Source: Candidatus Babelota bacterium
Lineage (GTDB): Bacteria > Babelota > Babeliae > Babelales > JAHIUU01
Length of the DNA: 64,000 nucleotides
NCBI GenBank assembly: GCA_018817025.1
Contig: JAHIUU010000007.1
Span: 1-64,000, forward strand
Reading direction: 5' to 3'
In this document: one piece after another, positions 16,905 to 23,708 of the stretch
How the letters are laid out: each line of letters opens with the position of its first letter
Numbering within the stretch: position 1 is the first letter of the stretch
Translations under genes and position numbers: made by a program
The notes under the pieces: generated by a model
Database searches by the model: none
The model's input: the letters and a program-made list of their open reading frames with translations, nothing else
Told to the model about the DNA's origin: nothing

Positions 16905-17073
16905 TGTTTACCTTCTTTTTATTTGGGTCATCTTTTATTGGTGTTAGGATAAGACAATTTCCATCTGTTGTAATTTTAAATACTGTATTTTCATCTGCCC
17001 CAAGTAATGCCAGAATTGGCCTTTCAATAACTAGCGCCAGACTATTTCCATGTCGAACTAATTTTTTTATCAA
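16882..17073 (-). CDS. AbrB/MazE-like swapped-hairpin DNA-binding protein
   Basis: 63-aa protein. KKLVRHGNSLALVIERPILALLG followed by FKITTDGNCLILTPI is the SpoVT-AbrB/MazE fold, with the GNS(L)ALxI motif. It is the first gene of a three-gene minus-strand operon with mntA and hepT. AbrB-like proteins act as antitoxins or autorepressors. Here it probably represses the operon promoter just upstream (17074-17208), since mntA supplies the neutralising activity. That division of labour is inference. Confidence 0.85.
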   Translation of the reverse strand: MIKKLVRHGNSLALVIERPILALLGADENTVFKITTDGNCLILTPIKDDPNKKKVNNGKRKTN

Positions 17074-17208
17074 AGATTTGCTCCTTCTTTTCTTGGTGCG
17101 TTACTACGATGGTATACCGTCTAGGGATAAAAGTCAAGAATATGATTTTTGTGACAAGTTTTTTATAAAAGGTGGGGTAAAGAACGTGTTAAAGGTTTAA
17201 TTGAGAAA

Positions 17209-17327
17209 ATGTTTGTTAACATGTCTCATGCCTATGGAAATGGTGTACCAAACTGGACGATCTTAGAACTTTTATCCCCTACGGATTTCCGTTCGAAGAT
17301 GTCCGTGCGGTGCTCAGTTATTCGTGA
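17209..17327 (+). repeat. Scar C: right direct repeat flanking the toxin-antitoxin module
   Basis: Direct repeat of scar B, in the same orientation and offset by 1180 bases. From TGG at 17241 it encodes WCTKLDDLRTFIPYG, then FPFEDVRAVLSYS and stop. Together with scar B it brackets the AbrB-MntA-HepT operon. The copper oxidase gene ends 56 bases to the right. The region 17074-17208 between the operon and this repeat holds no gene, only the likely operon promoter. Confidence 0.8.
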
Positions 17328-17383
17328 TGTGGTAATGTCATTGTCAACGGTTATTTGTGCTATAAATGCGAAATTGTTGCGTC

Positions 17384-19438
17384 TCAAAACCTAAGTCTAA
17401 TTCCAACGCCCTCTTCAAAATAAGAATCATAAGCAGCGGTGAGTAGAATATTCTTATTAAATTCATATGAAAGTTGTAAACGATACTCTTTATCGGTATT
17501 TGCTAACCATTCAAATTTTATACGCTTAGTTAATTGTAGATTGGATTTTAACCCAAAGCGGACATGTCCTTTTGTGTCAATGCGTAGGTCTGATTCGATG
17601 AGCATTGGAAGCATATAATTTATGCCGAATACTCCAGTATTTTCGGGCCCTTCATCTTCACGCTCTAAATTGGCCCCTATATAGGCGCTGAAAAAGCGTG
17701 TAAAGCTTCTTTTATATGCGATATCAACATCATATTCTTTGCTATAGTTATAATCATACTCAACTTCAAAAGCGTTGCGGGTATTTGAAGCACGAAACAT
17801 TCCCATTGTCATGTTATATAAAGCTGATACGTCTAGTAAGAAATACCATGTGTCGTGCGACAGTTTATTAAATGTTTTAGGGGTTGCGGTTGTTGTTTTT
17901 TCATAAGAGACTGAACGGGCCATGCCGGCTTTCATATGATAAAGATTATGACAGTGGAAAAACCAGTCTTTTTCTTCGTTTGCTTCAAATTCTATTTCAA
18001 TCTTGCTCATTGCTGGAACATTAACCGTGTGTTTGAGAGGGCTTCTTTCTCCTTGCCCGTTAAGTACGCGAAAAAAGTGGCCATGTAGATGTATTGGATG
18101 ATGCATCATCGTTTTGTTATTGAGTAAGAATCTAACGTTTTCGCCTTTTCTTATCATGATTTTACTAGACTCAAGCAGTGTTTTATTATTGAACGACCAG
18201 ACATAACGCTCCATATTTCCAGTTAAGTTTATGGTTAATTTTCTTTCTGGCCTTTCAGGAGATAAACTTGTGTTTTTTGTTGCCCGAAGGGCTTTATAGT
18301 CTTTCATATACTCTATAGGCTGTTTCTGCATCGTCATTGCTTCATGATGCATCAAGTGTTTTTTGCCGTTACCGTTATGCATAATGTTAGAGCTACCATG
18401 CATACTGTTATGCATGCTGTGATGTAGTAAAAACAAGTTTGGTCTAGGAATGTATGGGGCAAGCACCTTTTTGCCCGAGCCTATAAAAGTAGAGCTATGG
18501 CCCACGCCATCTTCAGAGGTTGCACGAAACTCATAAGCTTTATCATCTGAAACTTTTACAATAACATCGTATGTTTCTGCTATTGCGATGAGGAGCCGTT
18601 TGCTTTTTTGGGGTTCAACGTCAACACCATCAGCAGAGACTATTTTCATAGGTCCACCTGCAAATTCAATCTTGAAATAACTTGAAGCCGCTGCGTTAAT
18701 AAGGCGTATTCGTATAGTTTCGCCTGGTTTTGCATCTAGGTGTGAGATTTGTTTGCCGTTGGTCAGAAACGCGTCATACCCTATGTCAGACAAGTCCATA
18801 GGACCCATACGAGTCCAGGCTCCGCGTAATCGATTTTTTATAGCTACTCGACCGTTTTGTAGTACTTTGTCCCAAGATTGAACAGAATTTTTCTTCAGGG
18901 CATAATAGTCTCCATCTTTTTTTAGATTTGCCAGAACATTCTCGGGTTTTTCATTTGTCCAGTCAGACAGCACTACAACATAGTCTCTGTCTGTTTTGAT
19001 GGTCTCACCTCCAATTGGATGAAAAATAAGAGAGCCGTACAAGCCTTGTTGTTCTTGTAAGTTTGTGTGAGAGTGGTACCAGTATGTACCTGAGTGCTTC
19101 ACTTTAAATTGATAGGTAAATGATGATTTTGACTTTATTGGTGGTGTTGTCAAATAGGGAACTCCGTCTTGGTTGTTTGGAAGGAGAACACCATGCCAAT
19201 GTATAGATGTTTCTTTATCCATTTTGTTATGGAAAGTAACCATGAGGGTGTCTCCAACTGTTGCCTCGATCGTTGGTGCTGGAATTTGTTTGTTTATGGC
19301 GAGAGCGGTTACGGGTTTTCCGGTAAAATTTACCTCTATCTCATCTATATCGAAGTGATATTCAACTGTTTTTGTATGAGCTATAAATGTTGCTGGTATT
19401 GCGATTGATAAACAAATAACTTTTTTGAATTTATTCAC
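17384..19438 (-). CDS. CopA-type multicopper oxidase with a C-terminal outer-membrane-barrel-like domain
   Basis: Periplasmic or surface copper oxidase, 684 aa with a signal peptide (about 1-22). Copper ligands are all present: IHWHG (80-82), YWYHSHT (122-124), HPIHLHGH and the T1/T3 site HCHNLYHMKAGM. A Met/His-rich loop (LLHHSMHNSMHG and following) resembles copper-binding inserts of CopA/PcoA. After about residue 530 the sequence changes to alternating aromatic/polar strands ending in RLRF, like CopB/PcoB-type barrels. CopA and CopB are normally separate genes, so this looks like a fusion. Likely role: Cu(I) oxidation and copper tolerance at the outer membrane. Confidence 0.88.
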   Translation of the reverse strand: MNKFKKVICLSIAIPATFIAHTKTVEYHFDIDEIEVNFTGKPVTALAINKQIPAPTIEATVGDTLMVTFHNKMDKETSIHWHGVLLPNNQDGVPYLTTPPIKSKSSFTYQFKVKHSGTYWYHSHTNLQEQQGLYGSLIFHPIGGETIKTDRDYVVVLSDWTNEKPENVLANLKKDGDYYALKKNSVQSWDKVLQNGRVAIKNRLRGAWTRMGPMDLSDIGYDAFLTNGKQISHLDAKPGETIRIRLINAAASSYFKIEFAGGPMKIVSADGVDVEPQKSKRLLIAIAETYDVIVKVSDDKAYEFRATSEDGVGHSSTFIGSGKKVLAPYIPRPNLFLLHHSMHNSMHGSSNIMHNGNGKKHLMHHEAMTMQKQPIEYMKDYKALRATKNTSLSPERPERKLTINLTGNMERYVWSFNNKTLLESSKIMIRKGENVRFLLNNKTMMHHPIHLHGHFFRVLNGQGERSPLKHTVNVPAMSKIEIEFEANEEKDWFFHCHNLYHMKAGMARSVSYEKTTTATPKTFNKLSHDTWYFLLDVSALYNMTMGMFRASNTRNAFEVEYDYNYSKEYDVDIAYKRSFTRFFSAYIGANLEREDEGPENTGVFGINYMLPMLIESDLRIDTKGHVRFGLKSNLQLTKRIKFEWLANTDKEYRLQLSYEFNKNILLTAAYDSYFEEGVGIRLRF

Positions 19439-19541
19439 GGACTATTCCAATTCGTTGTGAAATATAAGCATTTTATTACCATTTCAGTTTTAAACTAAAT
19501 TGGAGTTAATTATCAATAGATAGCGAGAGATTGCAGCAGAG

Positions 19542-19844
19542 ATGTCATCCAATGTAGATGCAGATGAATCCTGTCTTATTACGGCTAAAACCGTTCTGGA
19601 TTTGGCTAAAAGGGCTAAGGAGATTTTCTTGAGTTCGAGGATGGAGGAAAAACAGCAACTTTTGAATTTCGTATTCTCGAACTTACAGCTCGATCACGAT
19701 AAGCTGCTTGTAGAGCTTCGAGAGCCCTTCAATATGATAGTAAATTTAAGTGATCGACCTGAGTGGTGTGCCCATTTGGACGATTATCGAACTTTTTTGA
19801 CAGGTGGGGTTATTGTAGATGACATGCGGGCGGTGCTGGTTTGA
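19542..19844 (+). pseudogene. Scar D: C-terminal fragment of a large serine recombinase
   Basis: About 100 residues that align with the last 60-70 residues of the intact recombinase at 37.6-39.1 kb: AKTVLDLAKRAKEIF, then KQQLLNFVFSNL, then ELREPFNMIV and EWCA correspond to ADLILELAKNASQLF, HKILKLMVSNC, ELRLPFSLIL and KWCA. No catalytic or zinc domain is present. After WCA it continues with the scar signature HLDDYRTFL and a VDDMRAVLV ending. This copy shows most clearly what the other scars are. Confidence 0.8.
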
Positions 19845-20091
19845 AGTTATAATGTTGCTTCGGTTACTGTGCTAAGTTTTGGGCTAAAAGTTTTTTTGTT
19901 GCCTTTTTATTTGTGTTGAGTTCTATTTTTGTTGTTCAAGCTGAGAGGGGGCGTAGTTGACGCGTTTGATTTGCATGGGTGCAGGAACGTGGGTAGGCCA
20001 AATCTATTTCGCAACTGTTAAGTTGTTTTTGAGATTGGATTGAGTCATCTAGAGAGGATTTATTCAGAGCTGCATATGGGAGTGTTTATGG

Positions 20092-21168
20092 TTAGGAATG
20101 TTTAGGTAGAAGTTTCTTTTCAGGCGGTGTTTCGCGTAAGATTTTGATTGCATCCTTGAATTCTTGGGATTCAAAATTTTTGATGGCTTTATTAAACATG
20201 GCTCTTCCAAATTTTAATAGGGACTCTGGTTTATTCAAGGTAACGTTTTTTAACCACCATTCTTTTAAAAAAGCCTTATACGAAGGAATTTTTAATGTTT
20301 TGTAGAAAGGCATCTTTGGGTCAATCCTTCTTAAAAGGTTCGATCCAAAGTTTATTAAAGCTACTTGTTTCATTAGATACAATCGAGCTTTTTCTTTCAA
20401 GGTTGGTTTTCGTTCGAGGTAAGTTCTCAGTAAGATTTCTTCATGGTTGGAATCAAAACAATAAAAAAGACTTACTGTTGCAATGTCAAAATATGGATCT
20501 GATTGAGCCGCTGATTCATAATCAATGGCCTTGAGGCCATCTCCAAAAAAAATAAGATTATCTGGATTCAAACCAAGGTGACATGGGGCAGAGACAATGT
20601 ATGGTGTAACTGTTTTCTGTATAATGGCAAGGTTGTTTTCGATGCTTTCCAGGGGTATTATGGCTCCATGGGGAGTAATTTTATGTAGTTTTCTTCGGAC
20701 TCGATTAATAGCATCAGTGGTCTTTTGTAAGCTTTGGCTTGAGTGCATCTTTTTCAAAAGGTGCCCCAACATGCTGCATAATTCTTTAGACTGTAGTTGC
20801 TGATAGGTAATAGGCTGGGAAGAAATATATTCCATGATGATGACGGCGTCTTTTTCATCCATAAAATAGATGTGGGGTCCGTACCCATTTTCTGATGCGA
20901 TTCTGAATCCTCTCATTTCCTCTAGACATCTTTCTGGTGTTTCGTGTGCCATAAAACGAATAACATATTTTTTGGCACCATCAGTGACAGTAAAAAGTTT
21001 TGCGCCAGACATGCCACCTTTAAGCGCTTGTGCAGTAACAGTCCCAGGAAGCGATAATTTGTCTTTCACTACTGACGCTGCGTATTTTTCGTCGATGCGA
21101 CGTGTTTCACAAGAACAGAGAGCCAAAAGCATTGCTGTGATAGTGCAGAGTTTTATCGTGTTATTCAT
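20092..21168 (-). CDS. Exported lipoprotein with choline/aminoglycoside-kinase fold, catalytic Asp missing
   Basis: 358 aa. The N-terminus is a lipoprotein signal (LLALCSC, lipid-modified Cys near 20). The rest is an APH/choline-kinase fold: a Gly-rich GGMSGAKLF loop, KKYVIRFM with the ATP-binding Lys, IIMEYIS as hinge, the Brenner-like HLGLNPDNL, and AIDYESAAQSDPYFDIA matching the IDWE/D metal motif. In active members the loop reads HxDxxxxN; here the Asp is Gly, so catalysis is doubtful. Envelope location and missing base argue for a pseudokinase or a kinase with altered chemistry, since ATP is not expected in the periplasm. The 247 bases before it (19845-20091) hold no gene. Confidence 0.75.
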   Translation of the reverse strand: MNNTIKLCTITAMLLALCSCETRRIDEKYAASVVKDKLSLPGTVTAQALKGGMSGAKLFTVTDGAKKYVIRFMAHETPERCLEEMRGFRIASENGYGPHIYFMDEKDAVIIMEYISSQPITYQQLQSKELCSMLGHLLKKMHSSQSLQKTTDAINRVRRKLHKITPHGAIIPLESIENNLAIIQKTVTPYIVSAPCHLGLNPDNLIFFGDGLKAIDYESAAQSDPYFDIATVSLFYCFDSNHEEILLRTYLERKPTLKEKARLYLMKQVALINFGSNLLRRIDPKMPFYKTLKIPSYKAFLKEWWLKNVTLNKPESLLKFGRAMFNKAIKNFESQEFKDAIKILRETPPEKKLLPKHS

Positions 21169-21457
21169 AGGATTCCTCTTTTTGATGGTCTAATTGATGG
21201 TCTAAAACAAAACTACCAAAAAAATAGGTTTGAAATCAATGATGTTTGGGACCAAATGAGTGGTCCTTGTTGTTGTTATGGTGTATTATATTGTTAATTG
21301 TTGTAGATCATGGCGTGTTTTTTAAGAATTGGTTTTTTGATGTCTATAAATATGAGATTTGCTCCAGACTTGGTTTTAAGGAACTTTTCCGAGCATTTAT
21401 CTGGAGAAAAACACAAAGAAGAGTGTGTTCCGCAAGGTATGAAAGAAGGAGCATGCA

Positions 21458-22324
21458 ATGTTTGAATGGGTAAGTACTATGCTGAAAGCGTTCATTTTTT
21501 CTTTATTGGCTTCATTGGGGTTTGTTTCGAATACATCAGTGCAAAAGATTTCTTCAATTCACGAAATTAAAAGCCAACTAGAATCTGTTTCACAAGAGAC
21601 CTGGGTTATTTTTGATGTTGACGATACGCTTACTTACAAAGCTTCTAATATTCTTTTTCAGCCGTGGTTTCGTAAAACTGAAGTGGGTAAAAAATTTCGG
21701 GCTCAACTTATAAAGCATAGCAAATCTCAAGAAGATCCTCTAGTTTACAAAGGACATGTTTTAACCAAAAGAATGATTAATAATGTTGATCAACCAATTG
21801 AACCAGGTGTAGTCAGTCTTATTAAAACATTACAGGGGCGGGGACTTACTGTTATTGCCCTTACGCATTGTGTAACTGGTTTTTTAGGTGGCACTATTAT
21901 TCAAAAATTGCGGTATGAAAAGTTGCTTGAGGTTGGCATCGATTTTAGTTCAAGTTTTAAGCAACAAGAAATCATCTTTGATGATTTAACGTCTTCTCGA
22001 GGTCGTCATCCGATGTTTTACAAAGGCATTTTAATGACCGATATGTTTACCAAAGGCCAGGTGCTGGGCAAATTCTTAGATGTCATGAAGCTGAAACCTA
22101 AAAAAGTAATTTTTTTCGATGATAACGAATCCTATGTAAAATCTGTTCAGGAGGAAATGGAAAAGCGAGGGATTATTTTTAAAGGCTTTGTTTATCGAGC
22201 AATTGATACACTGCCTCCGAAAGACTTTGATCAAAAGATTCTTGATTATCAATTAAAATATCTTAAAGAACATGACGAAATTATTTCTGATAAAGAGGCT
22301 CGAGAGGCTGTTTACTCTGAATAA
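21458..22324 (+). CDS. Exported HAD-superfamily protein (DUF2608-like)
   Basis: 288 aa. WVIFDVDDTLTYKA is HAD motif I (nucleophile Asp and acid/base Asp), VIALTHC is motif II with Thr, and KKVIFFDDNESYVKSV is motif IV. The layout is that of DUF2608 proteins, found mostly in intracellular bacteria. The N-terminus is hydrophobic (AFIFSLLASLGFV) and probably directs export. The ATG at 21458 is supported by GAAGGAG seven bases upstream. Substrate unknown; phosphatase activity is likely because motifs I, II and IV are intact. About 290 gene-free bases precede it. Confidence 0.82.
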   Translation: MFEWVSTMLKAFIFSLLASLGFVSNTSVQKISSIHEIKSQLESVSQETWVIFDVDDTLTYKASNILFQPWFRKTEVGKKFRAQLIKHSKSQEDPLVYKGHVLTKRMINNVDQPIEPGVVSLIKTLQGRGLTVIALTHCVTGFLGGTIIQKLRYEKLLEVGIDFSSSFKQQEIIFDDLTSSRGRHPMFYKGILMTDMFTKGQVLGKFLDVMKLKPKKVIFFDDNESYVKSVQEEMEKRGIIFKGFVYRAIDTLPPKDFDQKILDYQLKYLKEHDEIISDKEAREAVYSE

Positions 22325-22340
22325 TTTTAATTTGGGTAAG

Positions 22341-22487
22341 GGGAGAAAGTGGCGCGTCCATTTGGACGATTTGCGAACTTTTTTGGGTGGTGGAGTTTAT
22401 CCTGATTGTTGGCATATTCCGGGTGGTGAAATAGATAAAGGTGAGCAAGCAAAAGATTCAGTAATTCGAGAGGTAAAAGAAAGGTAA
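22341..22487 (+). pseudogene. Scar E joined to a truncated Nudix hydrolase
   Basis: The frame reads RKWRVHLDDLRTFLGG, the scar signature, and then runs straight into CWHIPGGEIDKGEQAKDS and VIREVKER, a Nudix-box beginning that stops before the catalytic EExG. It thus fuses a recombinase-end scar to the 5' part of a broken Nudix gene, and it is followed at once by an intact Nudix gene at 22493. No start codon belongs to it. It is a relic of recombination at the scar. Confidence 0.7.
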
Positions 22488-22492
22488 AGCAA

Positions 22493-22930
22493 ATGTTTAA
22501 ATTGTCACCATTTGTTAACGTTATTCTAAAAAAAGAAAATCAAGTGTTGTTGATAAAAAGAGTTGATAGTGCGAAGTGGTACCCAGGCTTCTTTTCTTTC
22601 CCCGGCGGAAAAATCGACGGAAATGAAACGGTGCTGCTTGCCTCGATTCGAGAGGTAAGGGAAGAGTTGGGAGTTTCGCTTGATCCTAAGGGTTTGAGCG
22701 TCGTTCATGTTTGTCACTACAGAAAAGAAGATGGTTTTGAAGGGCTAGATTTTTTTCTCCAGGCTCAGGAGTCCTCCTGGTCTGGGGAGTTGCATAACAT
22801 GGAACCGGAAAAGCATGAGTGTATTGAGTGGATAAATTTAGATAAACTTCCTGATAATCTTATTCATATTCATAAACATGCGTTTCAGGAAATCAACAAG
22901 GGTTCTTTTTATTCAGAATTTGGTTGGTAA
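22493..22930 (+). CDS. Nudix hydrolase
   Basis: 145-aa pyrophosphohydrolase acting on a nucleoside-diphosphate-linked substrate. The Nudix box GGKIDGNETVLLASIREVREELG (positions about 39-61) keeps Gx5Ex7REUxEExG. The protein starts with FVNVILKKENQVLLIKR, the usual first strands. It begins six bases after the stop of the truncated Nudix relic, which may have been its duplicate. The specific substrate is not predictable. It may be translationally coupled to the relic frame, as AAGG lies just ahead of the ATG. Confidence 0.88.
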   Translation: MFKLSPFVNVILKKENQVLLIKRVDSAKWYPGFFSFPGGKIDGNETVLLASIREVREELGVSLDPKGLSVVHVCHYRKEDGFEGLDFFLQAQESSWSGELHNMEPEKHECIEWINLDKLPDNLIHIHKHAFQEINKGSFYSEFGW

Positions 22931-22937
22931 ATAGCAC

Positions 22938-23708
22938 TTAAGATTTAAATTTTTTAAAATACTCTTCTTTGCTGGTGGAAATATTTATCTTGTCTTTGTC
23001 AATCAAGCCATAGATTGCCTTTTCATTTTTCTCAACGTAAGCCCAAGCCCGATCGCCGTAACTATAATGCCACCACTCATAACCGTAATTGACCAGACCA
23101 ACTTTTGATGCGGCACTTAGGAGCAGAATTCTATTTTTGCGTTGCTTTTCGGTAATGTTCTCCGTTAGCGTTTGAGCTTGAAGATTTGGACCAATAGCAG
23201 TGTCATGCCTACCTAAGTCCAATAAGCTCTTGGTTCCATCATCATTAAAGATAAAGAGCGTAAAATCAATTGCAGCACCTGTGCAATGCACTGGAACATT
23301 GTCAATGTAGGGGGATACAAATATGCTGGCCTGCATATAAGCTTTTTCAAGATCACCATGATCAAACTGCCTTACCAGCTCTCTAAATTTTTTATCAAAA
23401 TATTCTTTTTGTTTCCACAATGGACGGTAGCCTTGGGCAAAGGCTATCCCAATATTTTTGGGAAGACGTTCAAGCAGCAACAGCAATCTTTCATAAAGTC
23501 CTATTCGAACTTTTCCATTATCTGGATGTCCAGCATCATATGTTTTATCGAATTCTGCAAATGGAATAATTCGCTCATTATTTACTTCTTTTAAATCAAC
23601 GAGGTCTTCGCCACATTCGTCGATATCTATGCTTTTTATCTCTGGACTAGCAATGGGTAAGCGCAAAATTTTAAACGAATTTTCTTGGATATTGAGTTTT
23701 TTTATCAT
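22938..23708 (-). CDS. VanX-like D-Ala-D-Ala dipeptidase, second copy, no signal peptide
   Basis: 256 aa, M15D family. HCTGAAIDFTLF supplies a zinc His and Asp, and EWWHYSYGDRAWAY the catalytic Glu and third His. IGIAFAQGYRPLWKQ matches the family's GYRP motif. Unlike the copy at 6.2-6.9 kb it has no signal peptide and longer loops, so it probably works in the cytoplasm, perhaps recycling D-Ala-D-Ala. Its start overlaps the end of the 866-aa fusion gene by four bases (ATGA-type), implying co-translation. Confidence 0.85.
   Translation of the reverse strand: MIKKLNIQENSFKILRLPIASPEIKSIDIDECGEDLVDLKEVNNERIIPFAEFDKTYDAGHPDNGKVRIGLYERLLLLLERLPKNIGIAFAQGYRPLWKQKEYFDKKFRELVRQFDHGDLEKAYMQASIFVSPYIDNVPVHCTGAAIDFTLFIFNDDGTKSLLDLGRHDTAIGPNLQAQTLTENITEKQRKNRILLLSAASKVGLVNYGYEWWHYSYGDRAWAYVEKNEKAIYGLIDKDKINISTSKEEYFKKFKS

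Noticed and set aside
17209-17394. 61-aa frame over scar C
   Set aside because: An alternative frame through the scar; the conserved signature lies in another frame.
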